From Micromonospora cathayae (GTDB lineage: Bacteria > Actinomycetota > Actinomycetes > Mycobacteriales > Micromonosporaceae): a DNA stretch of 64,000 bases. A program made the translations under genes and the position numbers. Shown here in pieces: positions 36,535-46,890 of the stretch (position 1 is its first letter; every line of letters starts with the position of its first letter). The notes below the pieces were generated by a model that was not told where the DNA came from, made no database searches, and was given only the letters and a program-made list of their open reading frames with translations. The stretch lies in the NCBI RefSeq assembly GCF_028993575.1, contig NZ_CP118615.1, positions 2,666,001 through 2,730,000 of the forward strand, in the 5' to 3' direction.

Positions 36535-38073
36535 TCACCCCAGCGTGCCGACCTCGCGTTCGATCGCGGTACGCAGGGCCGGGTCGCGGACCACCTCGCG
36601 GGCGGCCTCCATCACCGGGGCGAGGAAGACGTCCGGCCCGGGTTCGCCGGCCGCGTCCCGCAGGGCGGCCACCGCGGCCCGACCGGCCGGCGACGGGGTC
36701 AACGGGGCCCGCAGTTGCAGGCCGCGTACCGCCGCCAGCAACTCCACCGCGAGCAGGCTGGTCAGGTTGTCCAGGACGGTACGCAGCTTCCTGGTCGCCG
36801 CCCAGCCCATCGAGACGTGGTCCTCCTGCATGCCGCTGGTGGGCAGCGAGTCCACCGAGGCGGGAGCGGCCAGCCGCCGGTTCTCCGCGACGATCCCGGC
36901 GGCGGTGTACTGGGCGATCATCAGCCCGGAGTTCACCCCGGCGTCGGGGGAGAGGAACGCCGGCAGGTCCCGGGACCGGGTGACGTCGAGTAGCCGGTCG
37001 ACGCGCCGTTCGGCGATCGCTCCCACCTCGGCGGCGGCGATGGCGAGGAAGTCGGCGGCGAAACCGAGCGGCGCGCCGTGGAAGTTGCCGGTCGACTCGA
37101 CCCGCCCGTCCGGCAGTACCACCGGGTTGTCGACCACCGACACCAGTTCCCGGGCGGCGACCTGCTCGACGAAGGCCAGGGTGTCCCGGGCCGCCCCGGC
37201 GACCTGCGGCGCGCAGCGCATCGAGTACGCGTCCTGCACGGCGTGCGCCAGGTCGTCCCGGTGCGAGTCCATCACCGCAGAGTGCTGGAGCAGCCGGTGG
37301 ATGTTCGCCGCCGACACCGCCTGCCCGGGGTGCGGCCGGATGGCGTGCAGCTCGGGCAGGAACGGCCGTTCCGAGCCGAGCATCGCCTCGATCGCCAGGG
37401 CGGCGGTCACGTCGGCCATGGTGAACAGGTGCGCGGCGTCGTGGATCGCCAGCAGCAGCATGCCGAGCATGCCGTCGGTGCCGTTGATCAGGGCCAGCCC
37501 CTCCTTGGCGGCCAGCGCGACCGGGGTCAGCCCGGCCCCGCGCAGCGCCTCGGCGGCCGGCACCCGCTCCCCGGCCGGGCCGAGCACCCAGCCCTCGCCG
37601 AGCAGCACCAGCGCGCAGTGCGCCAGCGGCGCCAGGTCCCCGGACGCGCCCAGCGAACCGTGCTCCGGCACCCACGGCGTGACGTCGTGGTTGAGCAGGT
37701 CGACCAGGGCCTCGGCGAGCAGCGGGCGCACCCCGGACCGGCCCAGGGCGAGCGAGCGTACCCGCAGCAGCATCATCGCCCGGACCACCTCGCGGGGCAT
37801 CGGCGCACCGACCCCGGCGGCGTGGGAACGGATCAGCGCGTGCTGGAGTTCGGCCCGGCGTTCCGGCGCGACGAACGTGTTGGCGAGCGCGCCGAACCCG
37901 GTGGAGACCCCGTAGACCGGCCGGCCGGCGGCCTCGATCCGGTCGACGATGGCCCGGCTGGTCGCCATCGCCGCCACGGTGGCGGGATCGAGGACGACCT
38001 TCGCGGTGCCCCGGGCCACCGCAAGCACGTCGGCGGCGGTGATCCCGGTGGGCTGGACGACTACGTTCGACAT
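36535..38073 (-). CDS. hutH: Histidine ammonia-lyase
   Basis: A 512-residue lyase that turns L-histidine into urocanate and ammonia. The self-forming MIO prosthetic group comes from Ala143-Ser144-Gly145 in [16 protein letters not shown]. Other signatures: [38 protein letters not shown] and [15 protein letters not shown]. It is the last gene of the hut operon; its ATG overlaps the end of hutI by 13 bp. Length and motifs are normal. The ATG at 38073 starts [10 protein letters not shown], matching family N-termini. Confidence 0.98.
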   Translation of the reverse strand: MSNVVVQPTGITAADVLAVARGTAKVVLDPATVAAMATSRAIVDRIEAAGRPVYGVSTGFGALANTFVAPERRAELQHALIRSHAAGVGAPMPREVVRAMMLLRVRSLALGRSGVRPLLAEALVDLLNHDVTPWVPEHGSLGASGDLAPLAHCALVLLGEGWVLGPAGERVPAAEALRGAGLTPVALAAKEGLALINGTDGMLGMLLLAIHDAAHLFTMADVTAALAIEAMLGSERPFLPELHAIRPHPGQAVSAANIHRLLQHSAVMDSHRDDLAHAVQDAYSMRCAPQVAGAARDTLAFVEQVAARELVSVVDNPVVLPDGRVESTGNFHGAPLGFAADFLAIAAAEVGAIAERRVDRLLDVTRSRDLPAFLSPDAGVNSGLMIAQYTAAGIVAENRRLAAPASVDSLPTSGMQEDHVSMGWAATRKLRTVLDNLTSLLAVELLAAVRGLQLRAPLTPSPAGRAAVAALRDAAGEPGPDVFLAPVMEAAREVVRDPALRTAIEREVGTLG

Positions 38074-39275
38074 TGCGGCACTCCGTTGTGCAGGACCTGG
38101 CGGATCAGTGGCACCCCCGGCCGGTAGGCCAGGTGCAGGTGGGACGGGGCGTCCAGGATGGTCAGGTCGGCGCGCGCCCCGACCTCCACGACCCCGACGT
38201 CGGTACGGCGCAGCGCCCGCGCGCCACCGGCGGTCGCGGCCCAGACCGCCTCCGCCGGGGTCATCGCCATCTCGCGTACGGCGAGCGCGATGCAGAACGG
38301 CATCGACGACGTGTACGACGAACCGGGGTTGCAGTCCGTCGCCAGCGCCACGGTCACCCCCGCGTCGAGCAGCCGCCGGGCGTCCGGGTACGGCGACCGG
38401 GTGGAGAACTCCGCCCCGGGCAGCAGGGTGGCGACGGTGCCGGTGCCGGTGCCGGTGCCCGAGGTCCACGGCACCTCGGTCGAGGCCAGCGCGTCCACGT
38501 CGGCGTCCGTGAGGTGGGTGCAGTGGTCGACGCTGGCCGCCCCCAACTCCACGCCGAGCTGCACGCCCGGCCCGGGGCCGAGCTGGTTGGCGTGCACCCG
38601 TACCCCCAGCCCGCGCGCCTGGCCGCAGGCGAGGATCGCCCGCGCGTGGTCGGCGTCGAACGCGCCCCGCTCGCAGAACACGTCGATCCACTTCGCGTAC
38701 GGGGCGGCGGCGTGCAGCATCGGCCCGCAGACCAGCCCGACGTAGTCGTCCGGCCGGTCGGCGTACTCGGCGGGGACGACGTGCGCGCCGAGGAAGGTCG
38801 TCTCCCCGGTCACCTCGGCGGCGATCCGCAGCGAACGGGCCTCGTCGGCGACGGTCAGCCCGTACCCGCTCTTGATCTCGATGGTGGTGGTGCCCTGCCG
38901 CAGCGCCTCGCCGCGCAACCGGCGTACGGTGCCGCGCAGCGTGTCGTCGGAGGCGGCCCGGGTCGCGCCGACCGTGGTCCGGATGCCGCCCCCGGTGTAC
39001 CGCTGCCCGGCCATCCGGGCGGCGAACTCGGCGGCCCGGTCCCCGGCGAACACCAGGTGGGCGTGGCTGTCCACGAAGCCGGGCAGCACCGCCGCGCCGT
39101 CGGCGTCGATCCGGCGGCCCGCGGCCGGCGCGATCGCGGCCGGACCCACCCAGGCGATCCGGTCCTCCTCGACCAGCACGGCCGCCCGCCGCCGGATACC
39201 CAGTGGCCCGCCCTCGCCGGTCCCGGCCACGTTGGTGACCAGTTCCCCGATGTTGTCGACCAGCAGACTGCTCAT
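38061..39275 (-). CDS. hutI: Imidazolonepropionase
   Basis: A 404-residue amidohydrolase for step 3 of histidine breakdown (imidazolone propionate to N-formimino-L-glutamate). The metal site starts in [20 protein letters not shown]; Lys and the second histidine are in [15 protein letters not shown] and [28 protein letters not shown] carries the catalytic Asp. A short Gly-Thr repeat (SGTGTGTGT) made from a 6-bp GGTGCC repeat near 38440 lies before [10 protein letters not shown] and is unusual for the family. Its ATG overlaps hutF by 4 bp. Confidence 0.96.
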   Translation of the reverse strand: MSSLLVDNIGELVTNVAGTGEGGPLGIRRRAAVLVEEDRIAWVGPAAIAPAAGRRIDADGAAVLPGFVDSHAHLVFAGDRAAEFAARMAGQRYTGGGIRTTVGATRAASDDTLRGTVRRLRGEALRQGTTTIEIKSGYGLTVADEARSLRIAAEVTGETTFLGAHVVPAEYADRPDDYVGLVCGPMLHAAAPYAKWIDVFCERGAFDADHARAILACGQARGLGVRVHANQLGPGPGVQLGVELGAASVDHCTHLTDADVDALASTEVPWTSGTGTGTGTVATLLPGAEFSTRSPYPDARRLLDAGVTVALATDCNPGSSYTSSMPFCIALAVREMAMTPAEAVWAATAGGARALRRTDVGVVEVGARADLTILDAPSHLHLAYRPGVPLIRQVLHNGVPQCRT

Positions 39276-40633
39276 GAGGGCAGCACCGCCCGGACCGTGT
39301 CGGCGAGTGCGGCGGGCACGTCCACGGCGACGTGCCGGCCGTCGCGGACCACCACCCGGCCGTCCACCACCACCTGCGTGACGTCGGCCGCGCCGGCCGC
39401 GAAGAACACCCCCACCGGCGGTACGCCGGCCGTGCGCGGGCTGTCCAGCCGGACGGTGACCAGGTCGGCCCGTGCCCCCGGGGCGAGCCGGCCGGCGTCC
39501 CGCCAACCCAGCGCGGTGTGCCCGGTGACCGTCGCCGCGTCCCGCAGCTCGGCCGGCGTGAAGTGCCCGCGTCGCCGGGTGCGCAGCCGCTCGTCCAGTT
39601 CCACCGCGCGGGCTTCCTCGAACAGGTCGATCACGGCGTGGCTGTCGCTGCCCAGGCTGAGCGGGCTGCCCGCGTCGGCGATCCGGCGGGCCGGCCCGAT
39701 CCCGTCGGCCAGGTCCCGTTCGGTGGTCGGGCACAGGCACACCCCGGTGCCGCTGGTGCCGAGCAGACCCACGTCGGCGCTGGTCAGGTGGGTGGCGTGC
39801 ACCGCCGTGGTGGCCGGTCCGAGCACCCCGTGCTCGGCCAGCAGCCCGGCCGGGGTGCGCCCGTACGCGGCCCGGCAGGCGTCGTTCTCGGCCGGCTGCT
39901 CGGACAGGTGCACGTGCAGCGGGGCGTCGTGCCGGCGTGCCCACCCGGCGACCGTGCCGAGCTGCCCGGCGGGGACCGCCCGCACCGAGTGCACGGCCGC
40001 GCCGACCCGGGCGTGCTCACCGGCCGGGGTGAACCCGTCGACCCGTTCCGCCCACCGGTCCGCGTCGCCGTCCCCGAAGCGGCGCTGCGGCCCGGTCAGC
40101 GGTCCACCGTCCACGGTGGCGGTCAGGTAGCAGGTGTCCAGCAGGGTGATCCGGATGCCGGCCTGGGCGGCGGCCTCCACCAGCGCCGCGCCCATCGCGT
40201 TCGGGTCGGCGTACCGGCCGCCGTCCGGGCGGTGGTGCAGGTAGTGGAACTCGCCGACGCAGGTCACCCCGGCCAGGGCCAGTTCCGCGTAGACGGCGCG
40301 GGCCAGCGCCAGGTAGCTGTCCGGGTCGAGCCGGTCGGCCACCGCGTACATGGTGTCCCGCCAGCTCCAGAAGTCACCCCGGCCGCCGTGGGTACGCCCG
40401 CGCAGCGCCCGGTGGAAGGCGTGCGAGTGGGCGTCCGCCAGGCCGGGCAGGGTCAGGCCGGGCAGCCGTACCGCGTCGGCGAGCACCTCGACCCCGGCGG
40501 CCGGCGGCTGCCGGTCGGTCAGCGGGAGGACGGTGGTGATCCGGCCGCCGTCGGTCTCGATCAGCACGTCCGGGGTGGGTTCGGCCCGGTCGGGCAGCCA
40601 GGCGTGTTCGGCCAGCCAGCGGGTCACCGGCAT
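39272..40633 (-). CDS. hutF: Formimidoylglutamate deiminase
   Basis: A 453-residue amidohydrolase of the two-step hut branch: N-formimino-L-glutamate to N-formyl-L-glutamate plus ammonia. Metal ligands lie in [18 protein letters not shown]; the Gly/Asp-rich active-site region is [15 protein letters not shown], and [16 protein letters not shown] carries the catalytic Asp. The presence of HutF (rather than HutG of the one-step route) means the pathway must end with an N-formylglutamate deformylase. The gene overlaps hutI by 4 bp and the M20 gene by 10 bp. Confidence 0.95.
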   Translation of the reverse strand: MPVTRWLAEHAWLPDRAEPTPDVLIETDGGRITTVLPLTDRQPPAAGVEVLADAVRLPGLTLPGLADAHSHAFHRALRGRTHGGRGDFWSWRDTMYAVADRLDPDSYLALARAVYAELALAGVTCVGEFHYLHHRPDGGRYADPNAMGAALVEAAAQAGIRITLLDTCYLTATVDGGPLTGPQRRFGDGDADRWAERVDGFTPAGEHARVGAAVHSVRAVPAGQLGTVAGWARRHDAPLHVHLSEQPAENDACRAAYGRTPAGLLAEHGVLGPATTAVHATHLTSADVGLLGTSGTGVCLCPTTERDLADGIGPARRIADAGSPLSLGSDSHAVIDLFEEARAVELDERLRTRRRGHFTPAELRDAATVTGHTALGWRDAGRLAPGARADLVTVRLDSPRTAGVPPVGVFFAAGAADVTQVVVDGRVVVRDGRHVAVDVPAALADTVRAVLPS

Positions 40634-41874
40634 GTCAGCTCTTCCAGTACCCGGGCCAGGGCGGTCACCCCGGCGGCGCAGTCGGCGTCGGTGGCCGCCT
40701 CGGCGGGGGAGTGCGACACCCCGGTCGGGTTCCGGACGAACAGCATCGCCGTCGGCAGGTGCCCGGCCAGCACCCCGGCGTCGTGGCCGGCGGCGGTGGG
40801 CAACGTCGGCGCGTCCAGCAGGTCGGCCAGCCGCCGGCCCAGGTCGGCGTCGAACCCGACCAGCGGGGTCACCGACTCCTCGGTCAGGGTGACCCCGGTG
40901 CCGTCCCGGCGGGCCCGCTCGACCGCCTTGGCGTGCACCGCCGCGACCAGGCCGGTGAGCGTGTCCGGTTCGGCGGCCCGCGCGTCCAGCCAGCCGGTCA
41001 CCCGGGACGGGACGGCGTTGGTGGCGTTCGGTTCCACCCGGACCCGCCCGACGGTGGCGTGCGCGCCGCGCAGCCGGGCCTCCTTGTTCGCGGCCAGCAC
41101 GGTGAACGCGTAGGTGAGCATCGGGTCGCGGCGGTCGGCCATCCGGGTGGTACCGGCGTGGTTGCCCTCACCGTCGAAGTCCAACCGCCACCGGCCGTGC
41201 GGCCAGATCGCCGACGCCACCGCCACCGGCGCGGCCCCGTCGACCAGCGCCCGGCCCTGCTCCACGTGCAGCTCCACGAACGCGGCGAACCCGGCGAGCA
41301 GGTCCGGTCGCGCCCCGACCGGGCGGTCACCGAGCGCCTCGGCGAAGCTCACCCCGTCGGCGTCGCGCAGCCCGGCCGCCCGTTCGACCGGCATCGCCCC
41401 GGTGAGCAGCCGCGACCCCAGACACGGTACGCCGAACCGGGCCCCCTCCTCCTCGACGAACGCGCCGACCACGACCGGCCGGGCCGGGGTGACCCCGGCG
41501 GCGCGCAGCTCGTCCACGGCGAGCAGGGCGCTGACGATGCCGAGCGGCCCGTCGTACGCGCCGCCGTGCGGCACCGAGTCGAAGTGGCTGCCGGTGAGCA
41601 CCGCGCCGGTCGCGTCCGGGTCACCCCAGCGGGCGAAGAGGTTGCCGTTGCCGTCGTCGGTGACCGGCATGCCCCGCCGGTCGGCCTGCGCCCGGAACCA
41701 CTCCCGCAGCCGCCGTTCCGGCTCGGTCAGCGCGTACCGCAGGTAGCCGCCGGTGCGCGGGTCCCGCCCGACCGGGGCGATCTCGTCCCACAGCGCCCGG
41801 AACCGGTCGGCGAGGGCCCCCGTCGTCCGGGTCCGGTCCGGTTCCGGCGCACCGGCCGTTCCGGTGTACGTCAC
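40624..41874 (-). CDS. M20 family amidohydrolase (allantoate/N-carbamoyl-amino-acid hydrolase type), probable N-formylglutamate deformylase of the hut route
   Basis: A 416-residue di-zinc hydrolase of the allantoate amidohydrolase/beta-ureidopropionase branch. Metal ligands: TGSHFDSVPHGGAYDGPLG and FVEEEGARFGVPCLGS (the EE pair), with a further His in AGHDAGVLA and in GVSHSPAEAA. It replaces HutG, which is absent from this operon although HutF is present. In that position it most likely releases formate (or a carbamoyl group) from an N-acylated glutamate. Pathway logic and tight coupling support this; no experiment is known to me. The gene lies 6 bp after hutU. Confidence 0.9.
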   Translation of the reverse strand: MTYTGTAGAPEPDRTRTTGALADRFRALWDEIAPVGRDPRTGGYLRYALTEPERRLREWFRAQADRRGMPVTDDGNGNLFARWGDPDATGAVLTGSHFDSVPHGGAYDGPLGIVSALLAVDELRAAGVTPARPVVVGAFVEEEGARFGVPCLGSRLLTGAMPVERAAGLRDADGVSFAEALGDRPVGARPDLLAGFAAFVELHVEQGRALVDGAAPVAVASAIWPHGRWRLDFDGEGNHAGTTRMADRRDPMLTYAFTVLAANKEARLRGAHATVGRVRVEPNATNAVPSRVTGWLDARAAEPDTLTGLVAAVHAKAVERARRDGTGVTLTEESVTPLVGFDADLGRRLADLLDAPTLPTAAGHDAGVLAGHLPTAMLFVRNPTGVSHSPAEAATDADCAAGVTALARVLEELTCR

Positions 41875-41880
41875 CAGGGC

Positions 41881-43530
41881 CTACCCCTCGGCCATCGGGA
41901 TGCGGACGCCGGTCTGCTCGGCGACCTCGTGCGCCCGGTCGTACCCGGCGTCGACGTGCCGGATCACCCCCATCGCCGGGTCGTTGGTGAGCACCCGTTC
42001 GATCTTCTGCCCGGCCAGCGGGGTGCCGTCGGCGACGCAGACCTGACCGGCGTGCAGGGACCGGCCGATGCCCACCCCGCCGCCATGGTGGATGGACACC
42101 CAGGACGCCCCGCTGGCCGTGTTGACCAGCGCGTTGAGCAGCGGCCAGTCGGCGATGGCGTCGGAGCCGTCGGCCATCGCCTCGGTTTCCCGGTACGGGC
42201 TGGCGACGCTGCCGCAGTCCAGGTGGTCGCGGCCGATGACGACGGGGGCCTTCAGCTCGCCGCTGGCGACCATCTCGTTGAACCGCACACCGGCCCGGTC
42301 CCGTTCGCCGTAGCCGAGCCAGCAGATCCGGGCCGGCAGGCCCTGGAAGGTGACCCGCTCGCCGGCCAGCCGGATCCACCGGGCCAGGGACTCGTTCTCC
42401 GGGAACAGGTCGAGGATGGCCCGGTCGGTGGCGGCGATGTCGGCCGGGTCACCGGAGAGCGCCGCCCACCGGAACGGCCCCTTGCCCTCGCAGAACAGCG
42501 GCCGGATGTACGCCGGCACGAAACCGGGGAAGTCGAACGCCCGCTGGTACCCGCCGAGCTGCGCCTCGCCCCGGATCGAGTTGCCGTAGTCGAACACCTC
42601 CGCCCCGGCGTCCAGGTACCCGACCATCGCCTCGACGTGCTTCGCCATCGACGCCCGCGCCCGGTCGGTGTACTCGGCCGGTTTGGTCCGCGCGTACTCG
42701 CGGGCGTCGGCCAGCTCCACCCCCTCCGGCAGGTACGACAGCGGGTCGTGGGCGCTGGTCTGGTCGGTGACGATGTCGATCGGGCAACCCCGGCGCAGCA
42801 GGTCCGGGAAGATCGTGGCGGCGTTGCCGACCACCCCGACGGAGAGCGGCAGCCGGTCCCGCTTGGAGATGACCGTCCAGGTCAGCGCCTCGTCCAGGGA
42901 GTCGGCGACGATGTCCAGGTACCCGTCGCGGACCCGGCGCTCCAACCGGGACCGGTCCACGTCCAGGACCAGGCACACCCCGCCGTTCATGGTGACCGCG
43001 AGCGGCTGCGCGCCGCCCATGCCACCGCAGCCGGCGGTCAGCGTCAGCGTGCCGGCCAGGCTGCCACCGAACCGCTTGGCGGCGACCGCGGCGAACGTCT
43101 CGTAGGTGCCCTGGAGGATGCCCTGGGTGCCGATGTAGATCCACGAACCGGCGGTCATCTGCCCGTACATGGTCAGGCCGAGCTGCTCCAGGCGGCGGAA
43201 CTCGGGCCAGGTGGCCCAGTCGCCGACCAGGTTCGAGTTGGCCAGCAGCACCCGGGGCGCCCACTCGTGGGTGCGGACCACCCCGACCGGCCGGCCGGAC
43301 TGCACCAGCATCGTCTCGTCGTCGCGCAGGTCGGTCAGGGTCCGCACCAGCGCGTGGTACGACGGCCAGTCCCGGGCCGCCTTCCCGGTGCCGCCGTACA
43401 CCACCAGGTCCTCGGGGCGTTCGGCCACCTCGGGGTCGAGGTTGTTCATCAGCATCCGCAGGGCGGCCTCCTGCGGCCACCCCCGGGCGGTACGGTCGGT
43501 GCCGCGCGCGGCGCGGACGGGCTGGTACAT
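41881..43530 (-). CDS. hutU: Urocanate hydratase
   Basis: A 549-residue NAD-containing enzyme for step 2 of histidine breakdown (urocanate to imidazolone propionate). Signatures: [40 protein letters not shown] with the cofactor-binding Cys-Gly-Gly-Met, and [22 protein letters not shown] near the C-terminus. Length is standard (about 550). It is the first structural gene after the RpiR regulator, and its ATG is preceded by GAGGAG. Confidence 0.97.
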   Translation of the reverse strand: MYQPVRAARGTDRTARGWPQEAALRMLMNNLDPEVAERPEDLVVYGGTGKAARDWPSYHALVRTLTDLRDDETMLVQSGRPVGVVRTHEWAPRVLLANSNLVGDWATWPEFRRLEQLGLTMYGQMTAGSWIYIGTQGILQGTYETFAAVAAKRFGGSLAGTLTLTAGCGGMGGAQPLAVTMNGGVCLVLDVDRSRLERRVRDGYLDIVADSLDEALTWTVISKRDRLPLSVGVVGNAATIFPDLLRRGCPIDIVTDQTSAHDPLSYLPEGVELADAREYARTKPAEYTDRARASMAKHVEAMVGYLDAGAEVFDYGNSIRGEAQLGGYQRAFDFPGFVPAYIRPLFCEGKGPFRWAALSGDPADIAATDRAILDLFPENESLARWIRLAGERVTFQGLPARICWLGYGERDRAGVRFNEMVASGELKAPVVIGRDHLDCGSVASPYRETEAMADGSDAIADWPLLNALVNTASGASWVSIHHGGGVGIGRSLHAGQVCVADGTPLAGQKIERVLTNDPAMGVIRHVDAGYDRAHEVAEQTGVRIPMAEG

Positions 43531-43601
43531 GTCGATCTCCTCTCAGTCGAGGAACACGGACGGTGGGCGGCTCGCCCGGTGGACGACCGCCGGTGGACGG
43601 C

Positions 43602-44459
43602 TCACCCGATGAACAACTGTCGGCGGGCGGCGGACGCCTCGAACGCCTCCAGCCGGGCCTGCGTGTCGGTCGGGGCGGCGTCGCAGATCGCCTGGAGGAC
43701 CACCATGGCCAGGGTCATCGGCGCGGTGTGCAGGTCGAAGACCAGGTCGGTGCCGACGGCGGCGGGCAGCACCAGCTCGGCGTGGTCGGTCGCCGGGCTG
43801 ACCGGCGAGTCGGTGATCGCCACCACCCGCAGGCCGGCGTCCCGGGCGGCGTGCAGCGCGTCGAGGGTCTCCCGGGGGTAGCGGGGCAGCACGAAGGCCA
43901 GCAGCGCGTCCGCCCCGGCGGCGGCGGCCTGTTCCAGCCGGTCGGTGAGCAGGCTGCCGCCGGTGTCGAGGACCCGCACGTCCGGGTGCACCTTGGCGGC
44001 GAAGTACGCGAAGTAGGCGGCCAGCGGTGCGGCGGCGCGCAGCCCGAGCACCGGCAGCGGGCGGCTGGCGGCCAGCAGCGCGCCGGCGCGGGCGATCCGG
44101 TCCCGGTCGGCGAGCTGCCCGGCGAGCCGGTCCAGGTTGCCGATCTCGGCCCGGACGGCGCGCTGGAGTTCGTTGTCACCGGCGGTGGGTTCGGCCGGTG
44201 CGGCGCCGGTCAGTTCGCGGACCCGACGGCGCAGCGCGGGGTAGCCGTCGTGGCCGAGGGCGACCGCGAACCGGGTCACCGACGGCTGGCTGACCCCGGC
44301 CAGCTCGGCGACCTCGGCGGCGGACAGGTAGGGCACGGTGGCGGCGTGCTGCACCAGGCAGTGCGCGATCCGCCGCTGGGTCGGGGTGAGCCGGACACCG
44401 TGGAACAGGTCCAGCAGCCGATCGGTGGCGGCGGCCGTCATGGTGGCCGTTTCATTCAC
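43602..44459 (-). CDS. MurR/RpiR family regulator of the hut operon
   Basis: A 285-residue regulator: N-terminal helix-turn-helix (AAEVAELAGVSQPSVTRFAV, residues ~45-70) and C-terminal SIS domain. The SIS part lacks a clear sugar-phosphate pocket signature, having LGLRAAAPLAAYFAYFAAKV where a Ser-rich loop is usual, so it may sense a histidine-pathway intermediate instead. It is the first gene of the operon, 71 bp before hutU. A perfect 12-bp palindrome, TGAAAACTTTCA, lies 17 bp before its start, a good candidate for autoregulation. Confidence 0.9.
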   Translation of the reverse strand: MNETATMTAAATDRLLDLFHGVRLTPTQRRIAHCLVQHAATVPYLSAAEVAELAGVSQPSVTRFAVALGHDGYPALRRRVRELTGAAPAEPTAGDNELQRAVRAEIGNLDRLAGQLADRDRIARAGALLAASRPLPVLGLRAAAPLAAYFAYFAAKVHPDVRVLDTGGSLLTDRLEQAAAAGADALLAFVLPRYPRETLDALHAARDAGLRVVAITDSPVSPATDHAELVLPAAVGTDLVFDLHTAPMTLAMVVLQAICDAAPTDTQARLEAFEASAARRQLFIG

Positions 44460-44475
44460 GCTCTGACTCTATGCA

Positions 44476-44487
44476 TGAAAACTTTCA
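44476..44487. promoter_or_regulatory. Candidate RpiR operator for the hut operon
   Basis: TGAAAACTTTCA is a perfect inverted repeat (TGAAA-AC-TTTCA) in an AT-rich patch 17 bp upstream of the RpiR gene. RpiR/MurR proteins often bind GAAA/TTTC palindromes. Binding is inferred. Confidence 0.6.
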
Positions 44488-44640
44488 CCGGGCAAGGCTG
44501 GCGGTCCCCCACCACCCCCATGAGCAGGAAGATCACCCATCGGCTGTCCGATTCGTGACGGTTTCCAGGTGCCCGCCCGGTCAGCCTGGCCGGAAACTCA
44601 TGCTGGCGCCCGCCCCAGGTGGGGGTGGTAAAACCCTTCC

Positions 44641-45474
44641 GTGGACGCAACCAAGCTTCGTCGGGCCATCGCCCGCACCCGGCTCGCCCCCGTGGCGGCC
44701 TTCCCCAAGCGGCTGGCCCGGGTCGCCCGGCACGACACCAAGCTGCTGAAGGTCTCCGCCCGCTGGCTGGTGACCTCACGGGAGCACCACAACTACACGT
44801 ACGACCTCACCTGGCTGAGCAAGAACCACCTCGCCTGGTTCGTCAGCGTCGTCTGCGACACCCCGATCAAGCAGGTCCGGACGTACCTCCAGGAGATCGA
44901 GAAGGACGACGCGCTGCGCCGGCACATCGAGCAGACCACCCAGGGCGCCGCCCGGCGCGGCCTGGCCGACCGGCAGGTCCGCTACGCCCGGCGGATCGGG
45001 TGGTACGCCATCGTCCGGGCCCGCAAGCCACGACACATCGTCGAGACCGGCGCGGACAAGGGCCTCGGCAGCTGCGTCCTGGCCGCCGCGCTGCTGCGCA
45101 ACGCCGCCGAGGGACACCCCGGCCGGGTCACCTCGCTCGACATCAACCCCGAGGCCGGCTACCTCGTCCACACCGCCCCCTGGTCCGAGGTGATCGACCT
45201 GGTCATCGGGGACTCCATCGCCTCCATCAAGGCCCTGGACACCCCGGTCGACCTGTTCCTGCACGACAGCGACCACAGCAAGGCCCACGAGAAGCGGGAG
45301 TTCGACGTGGCCGAGGCGAAGCTCGCCCCGGGCGCCATGCTGCTCACCGACAACGTCACCGCCACCAACGTCCTCGCCGAACACGCCGAACGCACCGGCC
45401 GGCGCTTCCTCGCCTACCGGGAGACCCCGATCAACCACTGGTACCCCGGAGACGGCATCGGCGTCGCCTGGTGA
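44641..45474 (+). CDS. Class I SAM-dependent methyltransferase (Methyltransf_24 type)
   Basis: A 277-residue protein with ~110 residues of basic, helical N-terminus (HHNYTYDLTWLSKNHLAW) before a Rossmann methyltransferase. SAM motif I is IVETGADKGLGSCVLAAAL, motif II SLDINPEAGY; LFLHDSDHSKAHEKREF is typical of the CmcI/Methyltransf_24 group. Substrate unknown. The GTG lacks a ribosome site, but TAAAAC (44629-44634) lies 6 nt upstream, suggesting a leaderless mRNA. The stop overlaps the next GTG as GTGA. Confidence 0.85.
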   Translation: MDATKLRRAIARTRLAPVAAFPKRLARVARHDTKLLKVSARWLVTSREHHNYTYDLTWLSKNHLAWFVSVVCDTPIKQVRTYLQEIEKDDALRRHIEQTTQGAARRGLADRQVRYARRIGWYAIVRARKPRHIVETGADKGLGSCVLAAALLRNAAEGHPGRVTSLDINPEAGYLVHTAPWSEVIDLVIGDSIASIKALDTPVDLFLHDSDHSKAHEKREFDVAEAKLAPGAMLLTDNVTATNVLAEHAERTGRRFLAYRETPINHWYPGDGIGVAW

Positions 45475-46013
45475 ACACCCGGTCCGACCCGCGTCCGTCC
45501 GACCCGCGTCCGTCCGACCTGGCGGTGGCGGCCGACCTGGTCGGCACCCTGCACGAACTGCACGTCGACCTCGGCGAGTACGCCCTCCGGATCTGGCACG
45601 ACTACGACTTCGGCGGCGACTCCCAGCTCCACCCGTACGTCCACACCGAGCCGCACGGGGCCGGGCACCGGGTGCGGCTCTGCAACGACCTGGAGGTGTG
45701 CCCGCGACCGGCACCCGAACCGGACGCGAACAACGCCTTCCAGATCCACCTGCTGCTCGAGTTCACCCCGGACCGGGCGGTGGTCGAGACGCTGGTCGAG
45801 GCACACCTGGACGTGTCGTTCGGCGACCACGGCCCCGGGTCGTACACCCTGTACCGGCACCGCACCACACACCCCGACGTGCCCGGGGCGCTACGGGCCG
45901 CTCGGGAACACGCGCTCGCCCTCTTCCGCACCGACGACTACCCGGTCCTGCTCGGACTGCCCCCGTGGCGACCGCCGCACCAGCGGTCGACCCCGACGGA
46001 GACACCGTCGTGA
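45471..46013 (+). CDS. Uncharacterised 180-residue protein in the methyltransferase-MOSC operon
   Basis: No family was recognised. After a short repeat (SDPRPSDPRPSD) the protein has LHELHVDLGEYALRIWHDYD, PYVHTEPHGAGHRVRLCNDL and an acidic middle, and ends LGLPPWRPPHQRSTPTETPS. It is soluble, mixed alpha/beta, with several His/Asp/Trp positions. The start GTG overlaps the methyltransferase stop, and the stop overlaps the MOSC GTG, so three genes are chained by GTGA overlaps and should be made together. A partner or substrate-binding role is possible but unsupported. Confidence 0.75.
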   Translation: MNTRSDPRPSDPRPSDLAVAADLVGTLHELHVDLGEYALRIWHDYDFGGDSQLHPYVHTEPHGAGHRVRLCNDLEVCPRPAPEPDANNAFQIHLLLEFTPDRAVVETLVEAHLDVSFGDHGPGSYTLYRHRTTHPDVPGALRAAREHALALFRTDDYPVLLGLPPWRPPHQRSTPTETPS

Positions 46014-46837
46014 GGCTGGCATCCGTCCACACGTACCCGGTCAAGGGGTGCCACCGGCTCGACCACGACACGGCCCGGGTCGAACCCTGGGGCCTGGCCG
46101 GCGACCGACGCTGGATGATCGTCGACGCCGACGGCGTCGGGGTCACCCAACGCCGGTACCCGGTGCTGGCTACCCTGCGACCGGTGCCCCGGCCCGGCGG
46201 GCTGCTGCTGCGCGGCCCCGACCGCCCCGACCTGGACGTCCCCGACCCGGCCGAGGTCGAGCCGGTCGGCGTCCGCACCTTCCGGCACCGGAAGATCGAC
46301 GTCGACGCGCTGCCCGCCGGCCCGGCCGCCGACGCCTGGCTCACCACCCTGATCGGCCAACCGGTCCGGCTGGTCCGGCTCGCCCGCCCCACCCGCCACA
46401 TCCCGCTCGGCGACCGCCGGTACGACCCCGGCGACCAGGTCAGCTTCGCTGACGCCTACCCGCTGCTGCTGACCGTCACCGCCTCGCTCGACGCGCTCAA
46501 CGGTTGGCTGACCGAGGCCGGGGCGGCACCGGTGCCGATGAGCCGGTTCCGGCCCAACGTGGTCGTCGACGGCGCACCCGCCTGGGCCGAGGACACCTGG
46601 ACCGGCCGGACCCTGCGCATCGGCGACACCACCTTCCGCGCCGGCGACGGCTGCGACCGCTGCGCCGTCACCACCGTCGACCAGGAGACCGGGGTACGCG
46701 GCGGCAAGGAACCCCTGCGTACCCTGGCCCGGCACCGCAGGGTCGACGGGGCGGTCCGGTTCGGAGTCAACCTGGTACCCGTCGGCCCTGGCACGGTCAC
46801 CGTCGGCGACCCGGTCCGGATCACCCCGGACACCTGA
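46010..46837 (+). CDS. MOSC domain protein (mARC/YcbX-like molybdenum-cofactor enzyme)
   Basis: A 275-residue protein with an N-terminal MOSC_N barrel (VHTYPVKGCHRLDHDTARVE, LAGDRRWMIVDADG) and a C-terminal MOSC core. The core carries SRFRPNVVVDGAPAWAEDTW and the Cys motif GDGCDRCAVTTVDQETG, whose first Cys is the proposed molybdenum ligand. Such enzymes reduce N-hydroxylated compounds. The usual C-terminal 2Fe-2S domain is absent, so electrons come from another protein. Coupled to the preceding gene by a GTGA overlap. Confidence 0.9.
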   Translation: MRLASVHTYPVKGCHRLDHDTARVEPWGLAGDRRWMIVDADGVGVTQRRYPVLATLRPVPRPGGLLLRGPDRPDLDVPDPAEVEPVGVRTFRHRKIDVDALPAGPAADAWLTTLIGQPVRLVRLARPTRHIPLGDRRYDPGDQVSFADAYPLLLTVTASLDALNGWLTEAGAAPVPMSRFRPNVVVDGAPAWAEDTWTGRTLRIGDTTFRAGDGCDRCAVTTVDQETGVRGGKEPLRTLARHRRVDGAVRFGVNLVPVGPGTVTVGDPVRITPDT

Positions 46838-46890
46838 CCCCCGACCGGGCCGCTTGTCCGGACGGTGGCGGTACGGCAGCATCGACGGGC

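Noticed and set aside
40711..43881. A 1056-codon forward frame opposite hutU and the M20 gene
   Set aside because: Antisense shadow of two conserved enzymes; no start context or domain.
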